Source: Deltaproteobacteria bacterium
GTDB lineage: Bacteria; Bdellovibrionota; FAC87; UBA2466
Reading direction: 5' to 3'
DNA length: 5,963 nucleotides
Assembly: GCA_013205415.1 (NCBI GenBank)
Contig: JABMMY010000051.1
Coordinates: forward strand, 1-5,963
Shown here: positions 1 to 5,843 of the stretch, one piece after another
Layout: every line of letters begins with the position of its first letter
How positions within the stretch are numbered: the first letter of the stretch is position 1
The notes under the pieces: generated by a model
The model's input: only the letters and a program-made list of their open reading frames with translations
Database searches by the model: none
Told to the model about the DNA's origin: nothing
Translations under genes and position numbers: made by a program

Positions 1-13
1 AGATTCTAAAAAA

Positions 14-1474
14 TTATTTTCTGTGAAACTTAGAAACGGCAGTTGCTACTTGGTCTGCCCAGGTGGCCATTTTACCGTATTTAAATTGGGGATCATTCAA
101 TAAAATGGTAAAAACTAAAAGTTCATTGTCTGCAGAGGTGACATAGCCTGCCAATGCACTCACACCATCTAAGGAACCGGTCTTAGCTCTAATAATAGAT
201 TCACTTACCGCTAAAGTTCGGCGCTTCATGGTGCCATCCTCACCACCAATTCCGAGCGAAGAGATAAATTCTGGTGCCATAGAAAAGTCTTTGTGAGCCG
301 TTTGAAGAACACGAGCTACCTGTCGAGCCGTAACGTGTGTTTCGCGGGTTAGTCCACTGCCGTCGACAATTTTGTAGAGGCCCTTAGGAATCCCTATGTC
401 TTCAAGCACATTTTCAAGAGCGATAATCCCTTTTTCCATGCTACCCGGTGCTCCCCATACTTCAGCACCAAGACGTTTCATTAGTTGATCGGCTACAAAA
501 TTATTACTAAATTTATTCATTCCCCAAATGATTTGCCACAGGGGTTGAGACTCAAATTCTAAAATTTGTTTTGCCTTTTCGGGAACGATCCCTTCAATGA
601 CATTTCCCGGTACTTTAATGCCTCTTTGCCCCATGAAAGTTTTGAGCATGTGCCCAGCATACAGAGCAGGGTTTACAATGTTTTTGTAAAAGCGAACCTC
701 TTTATGATCGAGCGGAATTCCCCCCCTAAGAAGAACGGTATCTCCAAGGTCACCCTTTACATATTCTGTACGATTAACTGCTAAGGTATTATTGGAGCCG
801 GGTTTGGCGGTGGTAGCTTGATTCACAACATCAATATAGGTGTTCTCAGGATCGGTAAATACTAGTGGAGGACTCCCTATTTTATCGCCCGGTTTTACAT
901 AAACGGTGCAGGTATTAAAGTTAAAGGAGAGGGCCCCAATCGGAGCATTATAGGCTTGGTCCTTCAAATATTTCGGGCGATTTTCAGGGGTTCTTACTCC
1001 ATCATAAAAAGAGGAATCTACCACGATGTTACCCAATATTTTTTTAACTCCAGATCGCATGAGATCATTAACCAGCAACCACAGTCGTTCAGAAACTAGA
1101 CTGGGATCACCGCCGCCTTTTAGGTAAAGATCTCCAGCGAGAGATTCATTTTTAATAGTGCCAGTGATAAAGACCTGGGTTTTGAAGGTGAAATTAGGTT
1201 TAAGTTTTTTTAAAGCGCTGTAGGCGGTAAAGACTTTATTAACGCTAGCCGGAACTAAAAGTTCATCGGCATTTTGTTCATAGAGAATCTCTCCTGTCTG
1301 TAAGGAGCTCACAAAAATACCCGCCTTTAAATCTTTTAATTTTTTAGGTGAAATAATATTTTCGATCTTTGTTTTTAGTTCTATTTGACTCTCTGAAATG
1401 GCGGGCTTCGGTTCATCGGAAAAAAGATTCGCTGAGAGTAAGAAAATAAGAGAGGTAAGATAGAATCGTAGCAT
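14..1474 (-). CDS. dacB: D-alanyl-D-alanine carboxypeptidase/endopeptidase (PBP4, peptidase S13 family)
   Basis: Periplasmic enzyme that trims the terminal D-Ala from peptidoglycan pentapeptides and cleaves D-Ala-mDAP cross-links (known for the family). All three penicillin-binding motifs are visible, numbered from the start chosen here (486 aa, close to the ~477 aa of E. coli DacB): SVNK with catalytic Ser77 and Lys80, SNN at 323-325, and KTG at 431-433. The long insert between SxxK and SxN, with LYLKGGGDP and the YNAPIGALSFNFN stretch, is typical of PBP4. The N-terminus MLRFYLTSLIFLLSANLFS is a signal peptide. The frame stays open to an ATG at 1501, but I prefer 1474: it has an AGAGGA Shine-Dalgarno 10 bases upstream, lying inside the longer version, whereas 1501 has none and would put an acidic MTEKEENNQ stretch before the signal peptide. 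The gene is monocistronic as far as the window shows and divergent from the response-regulator gene. A G7 run (plus-strand C720-726) encodes Arg-Gly-Gly. Confidence 0.93.
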   Translation of the reverse strand: MLRFYLTSLIFLLSANLFSDEPKPAISESQIELKTKIENIISPKKLKDLKAGIFVSSLQTGEILYEQNADELLVPASVNKVFTAYSALKKLKPNFTFKTQVFITGTIKNESLAGDLYLKGGGDPSLVSERLWLLVNDLMRSGVKKILGNIVVDSSFYDGVRTPENRPKYLKDQAYNAPIGALSFNFNTCTVYVKPGDKIGSPPLVFTDPENTYIDVVNQATTAKPGSNNTLAVNRTEYVKGDLGDTVLLRGGIPLDHKEVRFYKNIVNPALYAGHMLKTFMGQRGIKVPGNVIEGIVPEKAKQILEFESQPLWQIIWGMNKFSNNFVADQLMKRLGAEVWGAPGSMEKGIIALENVLEDIGIPKGLYKIVDGSGLTRETHVTARQVARVLQTAHKDFSMAPEFISSLGIGGEDGTMKRRTLAVSESIIRAKTGSLDGVSALAGYVTSADNELLVFTILLNDPQFKYGKMATWADQVATAVSKFHRK

Positions 1475-1484
1475 TTGATTATTT

Positions 1485-1490
1485 TCCTCT
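1485..1490 (-). promoter_or_regulatory. Shine-Dalgarno of dacB that decides its start
   Basis: The minus strand reads AGAGGA here, 10 bases upstream of the ATG at 1474. No comparable purine run precedes the alternative ATG at 1501. This site together with the signal peptide favours the shorter start. Confidence 0.7.
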
Positions 1491-1594
1491 TTTTCGGTCA
1501 TGAAAGCGACAAAAACTAAAATGAAGCGAGATTAAATGAGTCACGCCTTGTCATGAGTGGTCTTTCGCTGTGATAGTCGGACGGTAAGAGTAAA

Positions 1595-1627
1595 AGCACC
1601 AATCAATCTCTTGGTATTTTTGGTGCT
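1595..1627. repeat. Inverted repeat AGCACCAA-N17-TTGGTGCT overlapping the promoter
   Basis: Perfect 8-bp arms lie at 1595-1602 and 1620-1627. The right arm sits in the spacer of the promoter at 1611-1639 and the left arm just upstream of its -35 box, so the repeat could be an operator for a dimeric regulator. The left arm's ACCAA can also pair with TTGGT at 1611-1615, which is the -35 box itself, so two exclusive pairings exist. No T-run follows on the plus strand. On the minus strand four Ts follow the arm, but no minus-strand gene ends here, so a terminator is unlikely. The operator role is inference. Confidence 0.4.
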
Positions 1628-1639
1628 CCGATTTATACT
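1611..1639 (+). promoter_or_regulatory. Predicted sigma70-type promoter of the response regulator-rsmE operon
   Basis: TTGGTA (1611-1616) and TATACT (1634-1639) match the consensus -35 and -10 boxes in four and five of six positions, with an ideal 17-base spacer. Transcription would start near 1646, only about six bases before the ATG at 1652. This fits the lack of a Shine-Dalgarno sequence there and implies a nearly leaderless mRNA. It is predicted from sequence only. Confidence 0.6.
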
Positions 1640-1651
1640 ACCGGTCACATC

Positions 1652-2707
1652 ATGAGTTCTTTATTACCTAAAATTTTAGTCGTTGATGATGAAGCTGAAA
1701 ATCTAAGTGCTTTAGAACGAGTTTTGCGTGGAAAATTTGAGATGGTTGGCCTGCAATCTCCAGAAAAAGCACTAGAAGAAATTTCTAAGCAAGAGTTTCA
1801 AGTGGTGGTATCGGACCTACACATGCCTGGAAAAATGGGGACTGAGTTGTTGGCAGAAATTGCAAAGAAAAGACCGTTTGTTTCTAGAATTATTCTTACC
1901 GCTCATACAGATACTAAAGAGATGTTAGATGCCATCAATCGTGCTGAAATCTATCGTTATGTCACAAAGCCATGGGAAAATCAGGAACTACTTACTGTCC
2001 TTCAACAGGCCGTTTCTCATCATTTACTACTAGTTAAAAACCAGGAGCTCATTGAAGCTCTTCGCGAAAAAAACGAAAAACTCGTAGTTAAAGAAAAAGA
2101 ATTACTTTGTTTGAATCAGACCTTAGAAGAGAAGGTTGAGGAGAGAACGGGTGAGTTGAAACAGGTAAATGAGAAACTAAGTGAACTGGCAATGACAGAT
2201 TCTCTCACCAAAGTTTTTAATCGCAGAGCTATTTTTAATAGATTTAATGAGGAAATAGATCGGGCAGCTCGATATAAAAGGCCTCTAGTAATCGTTATGG
2301 TAGATGTCGACCACTTTAAGAATTTTAATGATAATGAGGGGCATGTTTTGGGAGACGAAGCCCTTAAAAAAATTGCACAGTCATTTCCTACGAACTTAAG
2401 AAAAAGTGATGCCGTCGGGCGTTATGGAGGCGAAGAGTTTTTACTAATTCTTCCTGAGACAAAAGTGGAATCGGGAAAAGAGATCTCAGAAAGATTAAGA
2501 GCGCATATAGAAACGATTTCGTTCCAAGGACAAAAAGAGGAGGCTTACCTTACTATTAGTATGGGGCTTGCGGCATTTCCAGAGGATGGAACGAGTGCAG
2601 AAGACCTTGTCCAGGTGGCCGATCATGCGCTGTTCACCGCAAAACAAAGGGGTCGTAATCAAATCGTTTACGAGAAATCACATGGCTCGTTTTTTACTAA
2701 AAACTGA
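1652..2707 (+). CDS. Response regulator with GGDEF domain (diguanylate cyclase, PleD/WspR-like)
   Basis: Cytoplasmic signal-output protein of 351 aa that should make cyclic di-GMP from two GTP when its receiver is phosphorylated. The receiver domain spans about residues 6-125, with acidic pair D12/D13, phospho-acceptor D55 (SDLHMPG), T83 and K106-P107 (YVTKPW). A charged helical linker of about 127-180 follows, likely a coiled coil, including the signalling-helix sequence LEEKVEERTGEL. The GGDEF domain covers about 180-341: DSLTKVFNRR at its start, metal-binding D218 in VDVDHFK, and active-site GGEEF at 259-263. RKSD at 250-253 lies five residues before GGEEF, the right place for the RxxD inhibitory site, so product feedback should be intact. 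All key residues are present, so an active enzyme is expected. The partner histidine kinase is not in the window. The gene is first in a likely operon and overlaps rsmE by 26 bases. The ATG at 1652 has no clear Shine-Dalgarno but sits just after a good promoter. Confidence 0.95.
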   Translation: MSSLLPKILVVDDEAENLSALERVLRGKFEMVGLQSPEKALEEISKQEFQVVVSDLHMPGKMGTELLAEIAKKRPFVSRIILTAHTDTKEMLDAINRAEIYRYVTKPWENQELLTVLQQAVSHHLLLVKNQELIEALREKNEKLVVKEKELLCLNQTLEEKVEERTGELKQVNEKLSELAMTDSLTKVFNRRAIFNRFNEEIDRAARYKRPLVIVMVDVDHFKNFNDNEGHVLGDEALKKIAQSFPTNLRKSDAVGRYGGEEFLLILPETKVESGKEISERLRAHIETISFQGQKEEAYLTISMGLAAFPEDGTSAEDLVQVADHALFTAKQRGRNQIVYEKSHGSFFTKN

Positions 2708-3398
2708 ACCTCTTTTATCGTGGGTTTCGGGGACGGAGGTAGAGCTTTCCTCTGAAGAGTCTCACCATTTGGCTAAAGTTTTAAGGATGCAGGTGGGGGA
2801 GGAGTGCGAGTTAATTAATGGTTTGGGAATCGTAGCTAAAGCGAAAATTCAAGATAATCACGCTAAACGAGCCCGTTGCCTAATCCTTGAAGTCAGAAAA
2901 GAACCACCTCTTAATCGTATCCACATTGCCTTTGCTATTCCAAAGTCTAATGCTCTAGATTTCATCATTCATCGCTGCACTGAAGCGGGAGTGGGAAGCT
3001 TTCAGCCCTTAGTTACCGATCACTCCTCTAAAATGAGTTCATGGAATGAGGATCGCTGGGAAAGAGTTGTCCTGGAAACATCAAAGCAGTGTCAGGAGGC
3101 CTATTTTCCTGTGGTCTTAAACCCCATGGGTCTAAATTCTTGGTTACTTGAAAAAAGGGACAGGGAACGAAAGCTTATTTTTTGTGACGAACAGGCTCGG
3201 CATGATGTTTTAACTAATGTTTCTACCGAGCATCAAGCCGATTTTTTGATTGGAAGTGAAGGAGGATGGAGTGAAACAGAAAGAGGCCTGTTGCAAAAAG
3301 AGGGCAGGGGGCTTGGCCTGGGAAAAAATAGGCTTCGAGCTGAGACGGCTTGTCTGGTAGCTTTAACTCTTCTGAAGAAGCATTGGAACGAACTTTAA
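2682..3398 (+). CDS. rsmE: 16S rRNA (uracil1498-N3)-methyltransferase
   Basis: SPOUT-class methyltransferase that uses S-adenosylmethionine to methylate N3 of U1498 in 16S rRNA of the assembled 30S subunit (family knowledge). The product is 238 aa; E. coli RsmE is 243. An N-terminal PUA-like part carries SHHLAKVLRMQVGE (28-40). The SPOUT part has the family blocks CTEAGVGSFQPL (99-110), RWERVVLETSKQC (125-137), IGSEGGWSETE (190-200) and LGKNRLRAETACLVAL (213-228). The last two form the trefoil-knot cofactor site, with R219, E221 and T222 matching the usual LR-x-ET. The open frame extends upstream to 2568, but that part is a shadow of the GGDEF gene. The MARFLLK start at 2682 fits the family's N-terminus. 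It overlaps the preceding gene by 26 bases in another frame and has only a weak Shine-Dalgarno, so translation is probably coupled to the upstream gene. Confidence 0.95.
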   Translation: MARFLLKTEPLLSWVSGTEVELSSEESHHLAKVLRMQVGEECELINGLGIVAKAKIQDNHAKRARCLILEVRKEPPLNRIHIAFAIPKSNALDFIIHRCTEAGVGSFQPLVTDHSSKMSSWNEDRWERVVLETSKQCQEAYFPVVLNPMGLNSWLLEKRDRERKLIFCDEQARHDVLTNVSTEHQADFLIGSEGGWSETERGLLQKEGRGLGLGKNRLRAETACLVALTLLKKHWNEL

Positions 3399-3431
3399 GG
3401 CTTTTAAAAAAACATGGTACTATAAACCGTT

Positions 3432-4490
3432 ATGTGGAAAATATTTTTGACATTTGTTTTTCATCGGTTCCTACTTTTTGCCATTGCAATTATTACTATT
3501 AACGCAAAGATTTCACCACAGAATTCGGGTCGAGTGATTCGTCCGTTTCAATCTCAATCGGTACTTCTACATAAATTTATGGAGCGAGTTGAAGAGGGTT
3601 CTGAGGTAAGAGCTCTCAGTGTACTTAACCAACAACCTGTTGGTAAAATGTTTGAGTTAACGCAAGATCCTTTTTTGTGGATTTCAAGATTTGTTTCATT
3701 CACTTTACAAATAAACTCTGTCTACAGTGTTTTAATTGTTTCAAATTTACTGCTACTTCTTTTTCTTTGGGAATTAAATACGCTAGGTAGTCGACTGGCC
3801 TTACCGGAAGTTGCTTCGGGAGCTGGAATTTTAACTGTATTGTGGATGACCAGTTATGAGTTGAGTTTGGGTTCGAATCTTTCACTTTCATGCTTTCTTG
3901 TTACAATGTTATTTCGTACTGCAATCGATAGTCAGTGGTTTTTTGCGGGAATCGGCTTGGGACTTTTGGCACTTAATGATCGGATTGCCATTGGAATTGC
4001 CCCTCTTTTAATTTATCTTTTTTGGTATTTCCAAAGGTTTAATCCAGCTTCTGAAGTTTTGAAAAAAGGAGTTTTCTTTTTGGCTCCAGTGATTATTGCA
4101 CTGGTTTTAAAATGGAAATACTATCAAGATGTTTGGCTTTTTGTTCAGGGATCTGCTTTTGTAAATGTGATTACTGCGATTAAGACGGGTTCTATATCAC
4201 ATTGGCCACTAGCGCAGAATAATTTTGGTCAAACTATTTCACTTCTCATATTTTTAGCGGGAGCAATCTCTGCAGGAGTGGTTAATAGTTCCTTTATTCA
4301 TCGATTATTACCGATTGTAATTTTTATTGTTGTTTTAGCCTTCTCTAGTTACAGCACATTGGCGTCGAGGCTTCTTATTGCAGGGATTTGTTTTGAGGGA
4401 ATCACAGCCTCCCTATCTGGAATCTTCCTACGCCTAATTCAATTGGCGCTCATTATTATGAGCTGCTACGAAATAGTGAGTCTGTTTTAA
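3432..4490 (+). CDS. Polytopic membrane protein, possibly a degenerate GT-C (PIG-V-like) glycosyltransferase
   Basis: A 352-residue integral membrane protein with about nine or ten hydrophobic helices: roughly residues 4-24, 97-115, 128-143, 148-164, 168-183, 185-200, 213-227, 266-284, 291-305 and 332-349. A soluble stretch at 25-90 follows the first helix. The pattern of residues 100-200 (NLLLLLFLWEL, then LGSNLSLSCFL, then FFAGIGLGLLALNDRIAIGIAPLL) recalls PIG-V/GT-C polyprenyl-linked sugar transferases. The WDxxWY-type acidic motif expected in the first external loop is not visible, so I do not assign activity. A transporter or structural membrane protein remains possible. The gene starts 33 bases after rsmE, probably in the same operon. 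No clear Shine-Dalgarno precedes the ATG; TACTAT/TATAAA sequences at 3418-3426 could be a weak internal promoter. Its end is 3 bases from the convergent zinc-ribbon gene, with no terminator hairpin between them. Confidence 0.8.
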   Translation: MWKIFLTFVFHRFLLFAIAIITINAKISPQNSGRVIRPFQSQSVLLHKFMERVEEGSEVRALSVLNQQPVGKMFELTQDPFLWISRFVSFTLQINSVYSVLIVSNLLLLLFLWELNTLGSRLALPEVASGAGILTVLWMTSYELSLGSNLSLSCFLVTMLFRTAIDSQWFFAGIGLGLLALNDRIAIGIAPLLIYLFWYFQRFNPASEVLKKGVFFLAPVIIALVLKWKYYQDVWLFVQGSAFVNVITAIKTGSISHWPLAQNNFGQTISLLIFLAGAISAGVVNSSFIHRLLPIVIFIVVLAFSSYSTLASRLLIAGICFEGITASLSGIFLRLIQLALIIMSCYEIVSLF

Positions 4491-4493
4491 GCT

Positions 4494-4712
4494 TTATTGA
4501 AGTGTAAATTTTTGGGGGTTTGGAGCCACTCCACAACCTGGGCAGCGGCATGTCTCAATGACCTGTAAAAAACTAATATTGAGATCATGAGTGAATATTA
4601 GTTTTGAATTACAGAAACTGCACCGTTCATAGTGTTGCACCGAAAGGCACTTTATTGGGTCAGATTCATTTTGGCTGTTTTGTATTTCTTGAATACTAAA
4701 AGGAGTCTTCAT
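4494..4712 (-). CDS. Small zinc-ribbon protein of unknown function
   Basis: A 72-residue soluble protein with two Cys knuckles: CSFC (C31, C34) and CRCPGC (C55, C57, C60). They are separated by about 20 residues, consistent with one zinc-ribbon fold. H27 and H42 are further possible ligands. The stretch THDLNISFLQVIETCRCPGCG looks like a conserved core, and the C-terminus PQKFTLQ is short. I do not recognise a named family; such small ribbons often bind nucleic acid or protein partners, but nothing here decides that. The gene is real on the evidence of its excellent AAGGAGAG Shine-Dalgarno eight bases upstream (4721-4728) and the paired cysteines. The open plus-strand frame across the same bases (from 4632) is a shadow. 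The gene is convergent with the membrane-protein gene and divergent from the 4854 gene. Confidence 0.8.
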   Translation of the reverse strand: MKTPFSIQEIQNSQNESDPIKCLSVQHYERCSFCNSKLIFTHDLNISFLQVIETCRCPGCGVAPNPQKFTLQ

Positions 4713-4720
4713 AATATTAA

Positions 4721-4728
4721 CTCTCCTT
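4721..4728 (-). promoter_or_regulatory. Strong Shine-Dalgarno of the zinc-ribbon gene
   Basis: The minus strand reads AAGGAGAG, eight bases before the ATG at 4712. It is the best ribosome binding site in the window by match to the anti-Shine-Dalgarno, and it shows that the small minus-strand gene is translated rather than the plus-strand frame over the same bases. Confidence 0.8.
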
Positions 4729-4743
4729 ATTCAGTTCTTTGTG

Positions 4744-4771
4744 TTTTTAGAATTTATTTGAGGGTTGTTAA
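4744..4771 (-). promoter_or_regulatory. Possible promoter of the zinc-ribbon gene
   Basis: On the minus strand TTAACA (4771-4766) and TAAAAA (4749-4744) match the -35 and -10 consensus in five and four of six positions, with a 16-base spacer. Transcription would begin near 4737, giving a leader of about 25 bases that includes the Shine-Dalgarno. The region is A+T-rich, so chance matches are easy; this is a modest prediction. Confidence 0.3.
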
Positions 4772-4828
4772 CTATTTATCGACGGTTACGTCACGGGAGT
4801 TTAGGGGTATTTTTAGGTCCCAAGTCAC

Positions 4829-4855
4829 TTGTCTTAAAGGCTCGAATCTTATAAT
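4829..4855 (+). promoter_or_regulatory. Possible promoter overlapping the annotated start of the following gene
   Basis: TTGTCT (4829-4834) and a perfect TATAAT (4850-4855) are 15 bases apart, a short but usable spacing. The -10 box overlaps the ATG at 4854, and transcription would start near 4862, four bases before the second in-frame ATG at 4866. If the promoter is real, translation starts at 4866 on a nearly leaderless mRNA, as proposed for the gene at 1652. The rest of the divergent intergenic stretch 4713-4853 shows no other clear signal on the plus strand. Confidence 0.35.
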
Positions 4856-5843
4856 GTCTTCATTCATGAACTATAATTCTAAAATTGCTTTGCTGGGTGG
4901 CACCATAGACTATGCGGGAACTTTTCCCCCCGCAGCATTATCTTTAGAGAAGGCGCTGCAGAGAGCTGCGCGGTGGAGAAGAGTCGGGGTTCATCCTTGG
5001 CTCATGAATAAAATGGTGCTGTCGGTGGGGGATATTAAAAAATTAACATCCTCTTTGCTTTATCAAAATGGTGCTGATGGAAGTCCTTGGTTATTTGCGG
5101 CATTGGGGACGACCTGTCAAAGTGAAATTGCTTCTGAATTTTATAAAACGGTGGAGTGGGATTTAAGGGAATTACGGCGGTGTCGAGAACGATGGTTTTA
5201 TAGTTCTGTTCGACAAGAGGTTATCTCTTATGAAACCAAACTTCCGGTGGCTACCGGTTCAACTACTAGTAGAATATTAGATTTTATATCTCCTGTGCTA
5301 GAGAGAACTGCCGATTTGGTCTCTACCGAACTGAGAGATCTATTTTTTGAAATTTCAATGGAGGGAGATTGGAAATCAACTATTGAAAACACTGCTGGCG
5401 CTTTGGTTCAATGGTTAGTGGAGCATGAAGAGTTGAATATCATTCCGGGAATTAAAATAAGAACGGGTGGAGCTTATGTTCCTTCGATGACGCAGGTTGC
5501 AGAGACGATCTCTAAGGTGACAAGTAGTGGTTTGAGATTTAAGGCTACTCAGGGACTTCATCATGCAATCACTCGAGGGCTTGACCTAGGCTTTGTGAAT
5601 TTGTTTGCAGCGCTCACTTTTGCTCAAGGTTATGGGAGAGAGGAGTTTGGTGTTGGAGAGGTGGAGGCATGTCTTAAAGAGGAGCGATCTGCTAATTTTA
5701 ATTTTGAAACAGAGAGTTTTACATGGAAACAATTTTCCATGACATGTGAAGAAATTGAAGTGGCGCGTCGTTCTCATGGAGCGGCATTTGGAAGTTGTAG
5801 TTTAGATGAACCGGATGAAGATTTACTAAAGGAGTTTGTATGA
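4854..5843 (+). CDS. Conserved protein of unknown function (FPPAAL / KIRTGG / FKATxGLHH motif family)
   Basis: A 329-residue soluble protein without signal peptide or membrane helices. I recognise the motif set from uncharacterised proteins of diverse bacteria but know no assigned function. The conserved points are DYAGTFPPAAL (19-29), HPWLMNKMVL (47-56), KIRTGG (201-206), FKATQGLHH (229-237), GFVNLFAA (246-253) and FGSCSLDEP (312-320). E167 (FFEIS), K201/R203, K230 and H236/H237 each follow or sit in a predicted strand, which would suit a beta/alpha-barrel enzyme; this is inference. Start: the frame is open from 4632, but that part runs over the zinc-ribbon gene and its leader. ATG 4854 has AAAGG about 13 bases upstream; ATG 4866 is also possible, because a TATAAT box overlaps 4854. 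The stop overlaps the next start (ATGA), so it is coupled to the FAH-like gene, hinting at a shared catabolic step. Confidence 0.8.
   Translation: MSSFMNYNSKIALLGGTIDYAGTFPPAALSLEKALQRAARWRRVGVHPWLMNKMVLSVGDIKKLTSSLLYQNGADGSPWLFAALGTTCQSEIASEFYKTVEWDLRELRRCRERWFYSSVRQEVISYETKLPVATGSTTSRILDFISPVLERTADLVSTELRDLFFEISMEGDWKSTIENTAGALVQWLVEHEELNIIPGIKIRTGGAYVPSMTQVAETISKVTSSGLRFKATQGLHHAITRGLDLGFVNLFAALTFAQGYGREEFGVGEVEACLKEERSANFNFETESFTWKQFSMTCEEIEVARRSHGAAFGSCSLDEPDEDLLKEFV
5828..5834 (+). promoter_or_regulatory. Shine-Dalgarno of the last gene, inside the preceding gene
   Basis: AAAGGAG lies five bases before the ATG at 5840, within the last codons of the preceding gene. Together with the ATGA overlap at 5840-5843 it shows that the last gene is genuinely translated and coupled to its neighbour. 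Confidence 0.75.

Noticed and set aside
566..784. Plus-strand open frame of 72 codons inside dacB
   Set aside because: Antisense shadow of a clearly coding region, with no recognisable motif or ribosome binding site.
1475..1501. Longer dacB start at 1501
   Set aside because: It has no Shine-Dalgarno, adds an acidic stretch before the signal peptide, and contains the AGAGGA site serving the ATG at 1474.
1595..1627. Inverted repeat read as a transcription terminator
   Set aside because: No T-run follows on the plus strand, and on the minus strand no gene ends nearby; its position over the promoter suits an operator better.
2568..2681. Upstream extension of rsmE to an ATG at 2568
   Set aside because: It overlaps the conserved end of the GGDEF domain in another frame, and RsmE proteins start at the MARFLLK-like position.
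3700..3891. Minus-strand open frame inside the membrane-protein gene
   Set aside because: Antisense shadow; the plus-strand frame encodes coherent membrane helices over the same bases.
4632..4853. Upstream extension of the 4854 gene to an ATG at 4632
   Set aside because: It runs antisense to the zinc-ribbon gene and its ribosome binding site, and its translation has no family-like sequence; the recognised motifs begin after 4854.
5010..5076. Direct repeat AAAATGGTGCTG at 5010-5021 and 5065-5076
   Set aside because: Two 12-base copies in different reading frames of a coding region, with no third copy or flanking structure; probably chance.
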